This document shows positions 1-8,899 of a stretch of 64,000 nt of DNA, in pieces. Made by a program: the position numbers and the translations under genes. Under the pieces are notes generated by a model. That model saw nothing but the letters and a program-made list of their open reading frames with translations, did no database searches and had not been told where the DNA came from. Origin of the DNA: an uncultured Butyrivibrio sp. (GTDB taxonomy: Bacteria; Bacillota; Clostridia; Lachnospirales; Lachnospiraceae); contig NZ_CAMVPU010000020.1 of NCBI RefSeq assembly GCF_947169445.1, positions 3,828 through 67,827 on the forward strand, given 5' to 3'. The number at the start of each line of letters is the position of its first letter. Position 1 is the first letter of the stretch.

Positions 1-973
1 ACGGGATAATGCATCGAGGTGTTGCGTGACCTATATTTACATTATAAAGTATCGGAACCTTAGGATTATCTATAACTTCGACCAATATTTTCTTGTACTC
101 TTCTGCATAGACCTCATCCTGTGGCTTCCCAACAAGCACTCCGGAAACAACATCAAATAGTCCAGTCATTTTAAGTGTCTTAAGAGCATTCCTGTAAAGC
201 TGCGGTGAAGGTCGTTCTTCGCTTGTTTCCAACAGGATTATTCTTCCATCCCATTCTTTCGCATCCGGAAAAAGATCATACTTCTTGCATAAAACAGGCA
301 TATCCTCATAGCGCTCACCACAGAAGCAGTCGTACATAGATTCTATACATCCACCCAGTATTTTACCCGAAAATACTTCAGGTCCCTGCAGAAGCTCAAA
401 GCCCTGATTAGGATGTGAAGGTGTCGATGTTCCAAAAGACTTCGCAGAAAAATCCGTTCTTTCCTCATACCAGACATCGCTTGGTGTTATTTCATGGATA
501 GTTCCAGTCTCGATAAGCTCCTGAAAATACTTCTTAGTATACGGAAGCATATCATAACCAAGTTCACAGATATCAGGTAAAAATGCCTGACCATAAAATG
601 ATTTCATTCCAATCTTATGAAGCATAAAATGATTTATCGTTGTGTCAGAAAAACCTAAAAACACCTTGTTTGTTGCAACTTTTCTCAGCTCATCGTTTTC
701 AAAAAGAAACGGAAGTAAACGGTAAGTGTCATCTCCACCGATAGCACACAAAATCATATCTATCTTAGGATCACCAAAAGCTTCCAAAAGATCTTCAGCT
801 CTTTTATCCGGATGCTTCTCGACATAATCTCGCCCCATAAGTGCATGTTTCATGAATTTCACTTCACATCCAAACGCCTCAAGTCTCTTTACGCCAATAT
901 TTTTCTGAAAATCAATAAATGCTTCCCCTAATAATCCGCTCGACAAGCTTACTATCGCTACATTCTTAATCAC
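1..973 (-). CDS. LD-carboxypeptidase/MccF-like peptidase (S66 family), 3' end outside window
   Basis: The frame is open from a GTG at 971-973 to the window edge, giving about 324 residues. The GTG follows a good Shine-Dalgarno (GGAGG at about 981-985). Family S66 serine peptidases cleave peptide amides: LdcA trims murein tetrapeptides and MccF inactivates microcin C. The nucleophile motif GFSD is at residues 107-110 (Ser109), preceded by a GGDDTYRLL segment (about 79-87). A GHATPR segment near the visible end should carry the catalytic His. The length and the YGQAFLPD segment favour the MccF-like branch. The last residues lie beyond base 1. Substrate cannot be told from sequence. Confidence 0.85.
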   Translation of the reverse strand, partial: MIKNVAIVSLSSGLLGEAFIDFQKNIGVKRLEAFGCEVKFMKHALMGRDYVEKHPDKRAEDLLEAFGDPKIDMILCAIGGDDTYRLLPFLFENDELRKVATNKVFLGFSDTTINHFMLHKIGMKSFYGQAFLPDICELGYDMLPYTKKYFQELIETGTIHEITPSDVWYEERTDFSAKSFGTSTPSHPNQGFELLQGPEVFSGKILGGCIESMYDCFCGERYEDMPVLCKKYDLFPDAKEWDGRIILLETSEERPSPQLYRNALKTLKMTGLFDVVSGVLVGKPQDEVYAEEYKKILVEVIDNPKVPILYNVNIGHATPRCIIP

Positions 974-1404
974 GCTATTCCTCCGATTTTTTTTGCATTA
1001 ACCTTTAATTTTTGTTTTTCTTCATTTTAGTCCTCTAAGCCTTATCTCTTCTAACTGATTCGTTGATAGAGTTCCTGACTTATAACGCAAAAGATAATCA
1101 ATCCACCACCTATCTGCATTTATTAGATGATACTATAATAAAGTGCTGAAAAAAAGAGACTTTCCCGAATTGTTATCGTTAAAAGCCTCATAAAATCATT
1201 ACTCAAAGATGTTTACTACCAATTTACTTCTTCCTGAGTCCACTTATTCTCTTTTCTAGGAGGTTTAGGGAATTTGCAAAGATATTCCCCAAATCACTAT
1301 ACTCCCTTTATAAGGAATGCGCTCACTCCTTAATCACTTTCTCACGAAATGCGCAGCTTAGTGCGCATTTCTGTCTGAACAGTAACTGTTCGTACAACTA
1401 TGTT
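974..1404. other. 431-bp intergenic region with a hairpin and a dispersed repeat
   Basis: No convincing gene is seen here. It contains a perfect 9-bp hairpin (GAAATGCGC/GCGCATTTC, loop of 8, about 1347-1373) without a T-run, directly followed by a 19-nt repeat that recurs at 7382-7400. A short minus-strand reading (about 1217-1290, ending KWTQEEVNW then stop) looks protein-like but has no start, so it may be a gene scrap. The promoter of the S66 gene must lie here but I could not place it. Confidence 0.5.
1368..1386. repeat. Dispersed 19-nt repeat, copy 1
   Basis: The sequence TTTCTGTCTGAACAGTAAC (coordinates within 2 bp) recurs exactly at 7382-7400. Here it continues into a perfect palindrome, GAACAG-TAA-CTGTTC, and it abuts a 9-bp hairpin. 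Both copies lie just downstream of the 3' end of a minus-strand gene. Confidence 0.6.
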
Positions 1405-2568
1405 TTATCTCTTTTTTTGAAGCTGACAGCGAAGCGTCTTTGCCAGTTCATTTTCTGAAGCAGATGGACTGTTATATGCACTTTGCCTGTAAATCATCCT
1501 GTAGTATACCTCAAAAACCCTTTGAACATCCTGTTTCATTTCCATTGGTGCTCTAGCGGTAAAATCAGATAACAGCCCGCGGTCTTCGAACTTTTCTTCG
1601 CTTCTTTTCATGATATACTTTTTAATCCGCTCCACGTCCATCCTAAGCCTGTCATTTGGAGTACCAAATCTGTACCGAAGCTGCCATGCAGCATAGCCAC
1701 CAAATATCAAAAGAACTATCAAAAGAGCTATACTTAGTCCCACTAAGACCACAATCATGATTATCTGCCTGGTAGTCCTTATTGCATTTACTCTTCCTTC
1801 TGCTAACGACAATTCATTATCATCAGCTGCATTTTCAAGCCCGTTCTCTACTACGGCCTTAGGAATAGCACTTAACACATTTTCCAGTGAATTTTCATCT
1901 TCTGAAGCCTCCTTGGCTTTCCTTCGCCAGGTGTAGTCAAGAGCCGTAAAATAAAAAGCTGTCGGTTCAAAAGAAATCCAGCCAATCCCCTGCAGATAAG
2001 CCTGGGGCCATGCGTGAGCAAGGTTACTGCTAACTTCATACTTATCCTGCTGCTCAAAAGGAAAATCATATCTGTACCCAAACACAGCCCTGGCAGGAAT
2101 TCCCGATAAGCGTAGTAGCATCACCATAGCTGATGTATATTGGACGCAGTATCCTTCACCGGTCTCAAACAAAAATCTATCTGCTATATCCGCCATTCCG
2201 GAAGGCGTACTCATATCAGAGCCAGGATCATGTCCTCCAAGAGCCGACGTACTATACTGATACTGCCTAAGGTATGCCTCTATTATCCTGCACTTGTCAT
2301 AGTCGTTTGTAACGTCTTTAGTAAGTTCATAAGCCAGATCACGCATCTTATCAGTTGAACCAGTTGTATCACAAAAGTCCGCATAAATACTATCTTCACT
2401 GCCCTCAGAAATATCACGATTCACGTTCATAAGTTCTTCTACAATTATCCGGTACTCGACATCCGATATTATTTCTTTTAAATCAAGATCATACAAAGTC
2501 TTCGAATAATCACAGATTTTCTCATAGGACATATACTCTTTTCCCAACATTTCATAAGAACTTCTCAA
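1405..2568 (-). pseudogene. Transglutaminase-like protein, N-terminally truncated remnant
   Basis: The open frame (387 residues from a TTG with no good ribosome site) holds a transglutaminase-like core: Cys in GEGYCVQYTSA, His in LAHAWPQAYL and an Asp/Glu position in FEPTAF. It is followed by one membrane helix (about residues 272-296) and a DUF4129-like cytoplasmic tail. Intact TgpA-type proteins have several N-terminal membrane helices and run to about 700 residues; these are missing. Stops in this frame lie immediately upstream (around 2600). With the damaged moxR next to it, this is best read as the remains of a moxR-DUF58-transglutaminase operon with the DUF58 gene lost. A short functional protein is possible but unlikely. 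Confidence 0.7.
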
Positions 2569-2750
2569 AAGCTCGATAAGATAAGCGCTGCCATATCCCT
2601 GTCTACATCTTTATCAAATAGAAACTGCATAAATTGCACCAGCTGCTTCTTATCGCCTCCCAGGCCTCCGGACAAATATACATTTTTCCTTACCTTCATG
2701 TTCTTGTCAGTGGTTTCATCCTTAAAGATGCGATAAGGTTTCTCATCCAT
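2565..2750 (-). pseudogene. Unidentified fragment between the moxR and transglutaminase remnants
   Basis: A 61-codon frame (begins MDEKPYRIFKDE) overlaps the transglutaminase remnant by four bases and lies in a different frame from both neighbours. It is open further upstream, reading into the 3' end of the moxR fragment. It does not resemble a MoxR C-terminus. It may be the lost middle of the operon (DUF58 or the N-terminal part of the transglutaminase protein), but I do not recognise it. Confidence 0.3.
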
Positions 2751-3300
2751 CTTAAGGACAAGCTGAGTTTTTTCTTTCGCATACTTATAATATCCGCGCC
2801 GCTTAAAACCGGCTTTGTTTCTTCATGCAAAGAGCCAAGTAAAAATCTTCTGGCCATATCATTGGAAGCAGCTGTATCGGGGTAACCTACTGAAAGCTTA
2901 CACATAAACCTGTCAAGCTGTGACTCAGGAAGAGGGTACGTTCCCGCCATCTCTGCAGGGTTCTGGGTTCCAATCACGATAAAAGGCTCCGGCACCTGAA
3001 GCTGTTTGCCATCGATTGTAACCTTATGTTCCTCCATGACCTCCAAAAGTGCAGACTGAGTCTTGGGCGAGGTCCTGTTAAGCTCATCCACCAGAACAAT
3101 ATTGTTTATTACCGGTCCCGGCATTATTTCAAAATTTTTCTTCTCGGAATTATAGACCGACAAGCCCGTGATGTCAGAAGGTGTAGTATCTGGCGTACAC
3201 TGAATTCTGGCAAAAGAAAGTGAAAGTGAATCAGAAAGTGCCTTGGCAATAGTGGTTTTCCCAACTCCCGGAACGTCCTCCAAAAGGACATGACCAATTT
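2696..3300 (-). pseudogene. MoxR-family AAA+ ATPase, truncated at both ends
   Basis: The frame encodes the core of a MoxR ATPase: Walker A in GHVLLEDVPGVGKTT, Walker B in NIVLVDELNRTSP, sensor 1 in IVIGTQNP and the YPLPESQLDRF segment. MoxR proteins run about 310-330 residues and have about 40 residues before Walker A. Here these are missing, and the reading starts straight after the terminator of the upstream sortase gene. The C-terminal lid domain is replaced by out-of-frame sequence after residue about 165. MoxR ATPases act as chaperones for DUF58/VWA and transglutaminase partners, which fits the adjacent remnants. Confidence 0.8.
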
Positions 3301-3304
3301 TAGC

Positions 3305-3347
3305 AAAAAGAAAAAGCTAAAGAAACGCATTATTTTGTCTCTTTAGC
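3305..3347 (-). terminator. Intrinsic terminator of the sda-sortase operon
   Basis: On the minus strand an 11-bp stem (GCTAAAGAGAC with GTTTCTTTAGC, one G-U pair, loop of 10) is followed by TTTTTCTTTTT. It begins 10 bases after the sortase stop codon and ends exactly where the truncated moxR reading begins. Confidence 0.9.
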
Positions 3348-3357
3348 CCTTTAGCCA

Positions 3358-4368
3358 TTAATCTTCGTCAACCTTTACAGCGAACATAACAAAATATAGA
3401 TCATCTTTTTTGGTGCAGGTAGACAAAGTTATTATTTTCTCATCTACAGTTGGTTCGATTCCTGTATCGATATAAGTCTTATACTCTATAGTATCCAAAA
3501 ACTCTCTCATTCTCTCTGTATTACTGCCACAGACATCATAAATATATGAGTTCTTTGGTACATCCATAAAGGCAAAAATCAGATATCTTGACTTTCCCTC
3601 AGGGGTAATTATCTGAAAATACTTGTGATCTTCCAGGAAGCTTAGATCATACTTGTAGTATTTAAGAGCCCCGAACATCGTGTAGTCGCGCATGTTGTGA
3701 CCATATATGATTGTATTGGAGTCAGAAAAATCTGCTGAGGATCTGTAATCAAGGAAAATAGATCCTGTCTTGGCATCATTTCCCTGATAATCCTTAATCG
3801 AATACTTATCGTTATCACTGTATTGCATAATCGGATAGCTGATAATATCGTCCTCAAACCAAATCCAGCCAACAGTCTCAGGATATTCAGAGATTAAAGC
3901 GGTCAGATTATCCTTGGAATATAGAGCAGCATCTGTTTTCTCTTTATTTGCAGTATCAGAAGCTGAATTTTCTTTCAAATTGTTATCTTCAGCATTTTCT
4001 ACACTGACAGACTTTGAAGACTCAGTTTCTAATACCTTTTCTTCATCATTAGTCTTTAAAGAATCTGTTTCAGTTTCAGCAATTTCTGCCTCATTTACCT
4101 CAGGATTCTCAGCTATTATCGTCTCTACTACACTTGCCTTAGAAGCACCTTCATCACCATCAGAAAGAGTATTCCCCTTAGGAAGCCTTACTACAAAAAC
4201 AATTCCCAGAATCACCACCAGCAACAACGCTGTAAGCTTATAGTGCTTGCGCAAATAAGCTACGATACTGACAATAAGAATAGCCAAAATCTCAAAATAT
4301 ATAATAAACGGAACAAGCTTTTTATGACTTGAATTAAAAGCCTTAAATTTCACCAATAAATTCTGCAT
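3358..4368 (-). CDS. Class B-like sortase with N-terminal membrane anchor
   Basis: This 336-residue protein has a membrane helix pair near residues 15-62, an acidic low-complexity stretch (about 65-150) and a sortase domain (about 155-336). Sortases are transpeptidases that attach surface proteins to the wall. The catalytic His is in IIYGHNMR (His224) and the Cys in TLSTCT (Cys318). The Arg normally found in the strand after the Cys is not evident; the equivalent stretch reads KKDDLYFVMFAVK. It lies 5 bases downstream of sdaAA and is the last gene before the terminator. No protein with an obvious sorting signal is in the window, so its substrate is unknown. Confidence 0.85.
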   Translation of the reverse strand: MQNLLVKFKAFNSSHKKLVPFIIYFEILAILIVSIVAYLRKHYKLTALLLVVILGIVFVVRLPKGNTLSDGDEGASKASVVETIIAENPEVNEAEIAETETDSLKTNDEEKVLETESSKSVSVENAEDNNLKENSASDTANKEKTDAALYSKDNLTALISEYPETVGWIWFEDDIISYPIMQYSDNDKYSIKDYQGNDAKTGSIFLDYRSSADFSDSNTIIYGHNMRDYTMFGALKYYKYDLSFLEDHKYFQIITPEGKSRYLIFAFMDVPKNSYIYDVCGSNTERMREFLDTIEYKTYIDTGIEPTVDEKIITLSTCTKKDDLYFVMFAVKVDED

Positions 4369-4373
4369 TATAA

Positions 4374-5249
4374 TTAACCAAATACCTTATCTCGTAATTT
4401 TTGTCCTGTAGGAGTTGATGCAAGACCGCCCCTTGCTGTCTCTTTAAGTGAACTTGCCATCAGATCTCCTACCTCTTTCATGGCATCAAGACATTCATCA
4501 GCAGGGATTCTAGCAGTAATTCCTGCCATTGCCATATCTGCACTTGAAAAAGCGATCATAAGACCTGAAGCATTTCTCTTAATGCAAGGAATCTCCACAA
4601 GTCCTGCAACCGGATCACACACAAGCCCCATCTGACTTGTAATAGCCATAGCACAGGCATCAGCACACTGAGAAGGTGTTCCTCCTTTTAGCTCAACCAA
4701 AGCTGCTGCTGCCATTGCTGCCGCGCTTCCGCACTCAGCCTGGCAACCTCCCTTGGCACCTGCTATACTGGCCCTGTTAGCAATAACCATTCCAAAAGCA
4801 GCTGCAGTAAACATACTCATAATGATGTCTTCTTCACTGTAGCCCTTATCCTCAAAAAGACTCACAAGACATCCGGGAAGTATTCCACAGCTTCCAGCTG
4901 TAGGCGCAGCTACTATTTTACCCATACTGGCATTACACCCAGCGACAGAAAGAGCTCTGGCAACCGCCTTCGTCATGAAATCTCCGCACAGTCCGCCATC
5001 TTTAGAAGCATATTCATTCATAAGATAGCCCTCACCGCCGGTAAGACCGGAAGTAGACTTTTGATTCTTATCCATGCCCACCTGTACAGATTCCATCATA
5101 ACCTGAAAGCTTATCTGCATCTTCTCAAATAACTCCAGACGGCTTTTCTCCATACTAAGTGCCTGATCTTCTATTACTAGCTCGCTGATCTTCACATTCT
5201 TCTTTTCAGCTTCTGCGACGAGCTCCTGTATTTCTACGTATTTTAACAT
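4374..5249 (-). CDS. sdaAA: L-serine dehydratase, iron-sulfur-dependent, alpha subunit
   Basis: The product (291 residues) is the catalytic subunit of the two-subunit 4Fe-4S L-serine dehydratase that deaminates serine to pyruvate and ammonia. The cluster-binding and active-site segments are present: TGGEGYLMNEY, PTAGSCGILPGC, KGGCQAECGSAAA and CDPVAGLVEIPC. The length is normal for a Clostridia alpha subunit. It follows sdaAB by 44 bp and precedes the sortase by 5 bp, so all are probably cotranscribed. The enzyme is expected to be cytosolic and oxygen-labile. Confidence 0.96.
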   Translation of the reverse strand: MLKYVEIQELVAEAEKKNVKISELVIEDQALSMEKSRLELFEKMQISFQVMMESVQVGMDKNQKSTSGLTGGEGYLMNEYASKDGGLCGDFMTKAVARALSVAGCNASMGKIVAAPTAGSCGILPGCLVSLFEDKGYSEEDIIMSMFTAAAFGMVIANRASIAGAKGGCQAECGSAAAMAAAALVELKGGTPSQCADACAMAITSQMGLVCDPVAGLVEIPCIKRNASGLMIAFSSADMAMAGITARIPADECLDAMKEVGDLMASSLKETARGGLASTPTGQKLRDKVFG

Positions 5250-5293
5250 TTATACCTCAAATGCAGCAATTAGTCCAACTGCTGCTTATAATA

Positions 5294-5962
5294 TCAAACT
5301 CTTCTAATAAGAATCGCGTTTTTAACGTGTTCAATCTGTCTTATCTCATCAACAAGCTCCTCAGGGGGCTTACCATCAAGTTCTATGGTCATGATAGCAT
5401 CTCCGCCCTTTTCCTGTCTTGATAGATGAAAATTTGAAATATTCAGCTCAGCATGTTCAAAATGCATCATGTGGGTAACGTTTGCTATTACCCCCGGCTT
5501 ATCCTCATGCATCACCAGAATGGTGTTGTTATCACCATTGAATTCCACATTCATACCATTTATCTGGTTAACCAGAATATTCCCGCCACCAATGCTGGCT
5601 CCCAGCATAGTTCCTTCTGTTCCGTCCTCAAGAACAAAATGAATTCTGGCTGTATTAGGATGCGCATCCTTAATATTCTCTTTTACAAAAGAATAATCAA
5701 TTTTTCTCTCATCAGCTATCGTAAGAGCGTCTCTAATCTCCGGTGAATAGCTATTATATCCCATGATTCCGGCAAGAAGTGCCCTGTCCGTTCCATGGCC
5801 CTTGTAAGTTTGGGCAAAAGAACCTGACAGAGTAATCTCAACCTTTTTAAGAGGTCTGTCATCTATAAGCTTATTCACCACTCTCCCAAGTCTTACTGCT
5901 CCTGCAGTATGGGAACTTGAAGGTCCTATCATTATCGGACCGATAATATCAAATACATTCAT
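5294..5962 (-). CDS. sdaAB: L-serine dehydratase, iron-sulfur-dependent, beta subunit
   Basis: The protein (222 residues) starts with the family signature IMIGPSSSHTAGAVRLG and ends in an ACT domain (about 148-222) of the type that binds serine or another amino acid. It pairs with SdaAA, encoded directly downstream. The start ATG has GAGG nine bases upstream and lies within the last codons of the HAD phosphatase gene (14-bp overlap), which suggests translational coupling. Confidence 0.95.
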   Translation of the reverse strand: MNVFDIIGPIMIGPSSSHTAGAVRLGRVVNKLIDDRPLKKVEITLSGSFAQTYKGHGTDRALLAGIMGYNSYSPEIRDALTIADERKIDYSFVKENIKDAHPNTARIHFVLEDGTEGTMLGASIGGGNILVNQINGMNVEFNGDNNTILVMHEDKPGVIANVTHMMHFEHAELNISNFHLSRQEKGGDAIMTIELDGKPPEELVDEIRQIEHVKNAILIRRV

Positions 5963-6722
5963 AAAAAGTGCCTCTATGCGGTTGATACTTATTTAATACA
6001 TCTAATACCTGGCATAGATTGTCAATTTCAATATCAATCTTAACGCCAAGGTCATTCACAATCTTCTTTGGATTGTACCAGCAGCTTATAAGTCCTGCAT
6101 TATTGGCGCCTCTCATGTCACTGGTAAGAGAATCTCCAACCATCAGAATTTCAGAAGGCTTAATCTCGCCAAGAAACTCACCTCGAAGACTAGCTTCATT
6201 AGCTTCAAGCCATTTATTAACTTCTATAAAAGCCGCATCAAAAAACTCTATTGCCGGTTTCTCAAAGCCTATCTCCTCAGATATAAAAGACAGATCAAAA
6301 AGCTTGTCAAATCCGGAATTTTTAAGCTTACCTGTCTGAGCCTTCTTAGTTCCATTGGAAGCCATGCACTGCAGGTATTTTCCTTTAAGTCCCTTCACCA
6401 GTTCATAAGAATTATCCCTAAAGCAGATAGTTTCTCCAAGAAGTTCCTGATATCTGTCGTTAAAAGCTGCAGCGATATCAATCCTTAAGCCATACAGCCC
6501 AAAAAACTCCCTGAACCTTCCCTCCAGTACTTCCTGCTTGTCCATCTCGCCTCTTTCAAGCATCTGCCAGCGGCGTCTGTTCAGCTTCATATATTCTGCA
6601 AGCATCTCATCTGATAATTCACCCAGGCCGAACTCTCTAAAATCTGTTGTGAGGGCCTCTTTTTCCGCCACATCAAAATCCAAAAGTGTATTATCCAGAT
6701 CCCAAAATACTGCTCTTATCAT
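5949..6722 (-). CDS. HAD phosphatase, YjjG-type pyrimidine nucleotidase
   Basis: The 257-residue protein has HAD motif I DLDNTLLDF near the N-terminus, motif II in MASNGT, Lys in the EKPAIEFF segment and motif III/IV in MVGDSLTSDMRGA. The layout and length match YjjG/YfnB nucleotidases, which dephosphorylate (non-canonical) nucleoside monophosphates. I chose ATG 6720-6722 rather than the TTG one codon upstream because GGAG sits 7 bases before it. It is the first gene of the operon sdaAB-sdaAA-sortase. Confidence 0.85.
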   Translation of the reverse strand: MIRAVFWDLDNTLLDFDVAEKEALTTDFREFGLGELSDEMLAEYMKLNRRRWQMLERGEMDKQEVLEGRFREFFGLYGLRIDIAAAFNDRYQELLGETICFRDNSYELVKGLKGKYLQCMASNGTKKAQTGKLKNSGFDKLFDLSFISEEIGFEKPAIEFFDAAFIEVNKWLEANEASLRGEFLGEIKPSEILMVGDSLTSDMRGANNAGLISCWYNPKKIVNDLGVKIDIEIDNLCQVLDVLNKYQPHRGTFYECI

Positions 6723-6840
6723 CAAAAACTCCTTACTAAAGGCCTAACTATTACCGATTCAAAAATATCCAAAACATTTTAAGACATTTTTAGACATAAT
6801 AATCAGTGTACAATATTTTCTCATGTTTTATCAAGACAAA

Positions 6841-7257
6841 TCATTTATACACATCATAATAAGGAACAACCAGGTTTTCTCCGGCCCTTATCATATTAGT
6901 ATCATCCAGATTGTTAATGCTGGCTATTTCCTTAACGTAACTTCCAAAATCATCATATTCTTCTTCATCAAAAAAACTACCCGCAATTGATGAAACACTG
7001 TCCCCAACATGAACTGTTACTACCTTATAATATTTGCACTTTGGAATATACTCATCATTTTGTGCCTCCAACGGAAGAGTATTTCTGAAAAATAAAATCA
7101 CAAATACTATAATGGCGATCAAAAAAGCTATTGTCATCTTCTGTCGCCTTACAATTCTTAGTCTTCTCTTCTTGTTCTCATAAATTCTAAGCTCACTCTT
7201 TGATAAAAATCTTGGATCATTATACAGTTTCGCTGCTTCCATCAATGCTTTTGTCAT
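6841..7257 (-). CDS. Membrane-anchored LysM protein (YneA-like)
   Basis: This 138-residue protein has a basic cytoplasmic N-terminus, one membrane helix (about 42-60, MTIAFLIAIIVFVILFF) and an extracellular LysM domain (about 78-137, starting YKVVTVHVGDSVSSIA and ending RAGENLVVPYY). LysM domains bind peptidoglycan. The size and order resemble the division inhibitor YneA, but lexA is not next to it and no LexA box was recognised, so an SOS role is only a guess. The start has GGAGG six bases upstream. Confidence 0.75.
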   Translation of the reverse strand: MTKALMEAAKLYNDPRFLSKSELRIYENKKRRLRIVRRQKMTIAFLIAIIVFVILFFRNTLPLEAQNDEYIPKCKYYKVVTVHVGDSVSSIAGSFFDEEEYDDFGSYVKEIASINNLDDTNMIRAGENLVVPYYDVYK

Positions 7258-7268
7258 ATCAAACCTCC

Positions 7269-7342
7269 AAAAAGAAAACCACCATACATGTCAGATACCA
7301 TCTGTACTTTTCGTACAAGTATATCTTGCCACATATGGTGGT
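7269..7342 (-). terminator. Large structured hairpin with T-run between rho and the LysM gene
   Basis: On the minus strand a 9-bp outer stem (ACCACCATA with TATGGTGGT) encloses two smaller hairpins, including one around TTGTAC-GAAAA-GTACAG, and is followed by TTTTCTTTTT. The T-run lies just before the ribosome site of the LysM gene. It can serve as the rho terminator or as a leader attenuator for the LysM gene. Confidence 0.7.
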
Positions 7343-7381
7343 CATTATTTCGGACAGCTCAATAGTGCTTATTTACTGCAT

Positions 7382-7400
7382 TTTCTGTCTGAACAGTAAC
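7382..7400. repeat. Dispersed 19-nt repeat, copy 2
   Basis: TTTCTGTCTGAACAGTAAC matches the copy at about 1368-1386 exactly. It lies 14 bp downstream of the rho stop codon, again at the 3' side of a minus-strand gene. A preceding GCATTT is also shared. Confidence 0.6.
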
Positions 7401-7413
7401 CATTTTCTCAAAA

Positions 7414-8895
7414 TTAATAGCGAATCTGTTTTTCTACCATTCTTACAAACTCGATGTTATTTCTTGTCTTGGAGAACATGTTAATGCACTGATCAACAGC
7501 CTCGTCAGCCTTCATGCCGTTAAAGCCCTTTCTAAGGCCATTAATAGCTGCAAGCTCTTCGCTTGTAAGAAGAAGATCCTCACGTCTTGTGCTGGACTTA
7601 GGAATATTGATAGCAGGGAAGATTCTCTTTTCCTGAAGCTTTCTGTCGAGAACCATTTCCATGTTACCTGTTCCCTTGAATTCCTCGTAAATAACGTCAT
7701 CCATCTTGGAACCTGTCTCAATAAGAGCAGTTGCAAGAATTGTAAGGCTTCCGCCCTCTCTCATATTTCTTGCAGCACCAAAGAATTTCTTAGGCATATG
7801 AAGAGCTGCAGGATCAAGACCACCTGAAAGTGTTCTTCCTGAAGGAGGAACAACAATGTTATAAGCACGTGTAAGTCTTGTAATAGAGTCGAGAAGGATT
7901 ACAACATCCTTTCCATGCTCTACAAGTCTCTTTGCACGCTCCATAACCATCTCTGCTACTCTCTTGTGATGCTCAGGAAGCTCATCAAAGGTTGAATAAA
8001 TAACTTCTGCATTAGGACCTTCAATTGACTCCTTAATATCTGTTACTTCCTCAGGTCTCTCATCAATAAGAAGAATGATAAGATGAATGTCACCGTTGTT
8101 CTTCAAAATTGACTTTGCTACTTCCTTAAGAAGTGTTGTCTTACCAGCCTTAGGAGGAGATACGATCATCCCTCTCTGTCCCTTACCGATTGGGCTGATA
8201 AGATCCATAATTCTCATAGCTACAGAGCAACCTGGCTGCTCAAGCTTAATCTTGGAATTAGGGAAAATAGGTGTCATGTTCTCAAAATTCCATCTTCCAA
8301 GAGCAACTTCAGGCTTATAGCCGTTAATAGTCTCTATATATGAAAGAGCCGCAAACTTATCTGTCTCCTTCTTGGCTCTGCATTTACCCTTTAAGATATC
8401 TCCTGTCTTAAGGTTATATCTTCTGATCATGCTAGGTGCAACATATACATCATTTTCACCGGGAAGGTAATTCTCACATCTGATGAATCCATATCCATCA
8501 GCCATTACCTCGAGAATTCCATGAGCATCATCACCATCTGCAAACTCTTCTGCCTCATCTCTTGTAGCACTGGTCTCAGCAGTTTTCTCTGCCTTTACAA
8601 CCTTTGTGCTCTTTTCAGCAGGCTCAGCAGTTCTGTTTTCTGCGTTGTTTTTAACTACAATGCTCTTTCTATGAGAAGGACGAGCCTTTTCCTCGCTCTT
8701 TCCTCTGCTCTCTTTCTTCTCTTCCTTGGCAGCCTCTGTCTTAGCTCCGGCTTCCTGCTGATCCATTTCGCACATAAGATCAATGATCTCAGACTTCTTT
8801 AACGAAGTTGCGCCTTTAATTCCACGTTTTTTCGCTATTTCGCGAAGGTCATTCAGCTTTAGTGTTTCGTACTTTTCTCTCAAATTAAACTCCAT
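7414..8895 (-). CDS. rho: Transcription termination factor Rho
   Basis: The hexameric RNA helicase that ends transcription is 493 residues here. An N-terminal Rho-N/HeH segment (about 8-45) is followed by a Lys/Glu/Ala-rich insert (about 48-120), a cold-shock RNA-binding domain (about 125-195, DGYGFIRCENYLPG) and the ATPase core, with Walker A SPPKAGKTTLL, Walker B VVILLDSITRLTRAYN and the GGLDPAALHMPKKFFGAARN segment. Long charged inserts are usual in this family in Clostridia. The ATG has no clear ribosome site; a 13-nt palindrome lies just upstream. Confidence 0.97.
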   Translation of the reverse strand: MEFNLREKYETLKLNDLREIAKKRGIKGATSLKKSEIIDLMCEMDQQEAGAKTEAAKEEKKESRGKSEEKARPSHRKSIVVKNNAENRTAEPAEKSTKVVKAEKTAETSATRDEAEEFADGDDAHGILEVMADGYGFIRCENYLPGENDVYVAPSMIRRYNLKTGDILKGKCRAKKETDKFAALSYIETINGYKPEVALGRWNFENMTPIFPNSKIKLEQPGCSVAMRIMDLISPIGKGQRGMIVSPPKAGKTTLLKEVAKSILKNNGDIHLIILLIDERPEEVTDIKESIEGPNAEVIYSTFDELPEHHKRVAEMVMERAKRLVEHGKDVVILLDSITRLTRAYNIVVPPSGRTLSGGLDPAALHMPKKFFGAARNMREGGSLTILATALIETGSKMDDVIYEEFKGTGNMEMVLDRKLQEKRIFPAINIPKSSTRREDLLLTSEELAAINGLRKGFNGMKADEAVDQCINMFSKTRNNIEFVRMVEKQIRY

Positions 8896-8899
8896 TTCT

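Noticed and set aside
1217..1290. Short minus-strand reading ending KWTQEEVNW
   Set aside because: It looks protein-like but is only about 25 codons with no start, so it cannot be supported as a gene.
6841..7342. SOS-type division inhibitor locus with LexA box
   Set aside because: The LysM protein resembles YneA in layout, but no lexA gene or recognisable LexA operator was found next to it.
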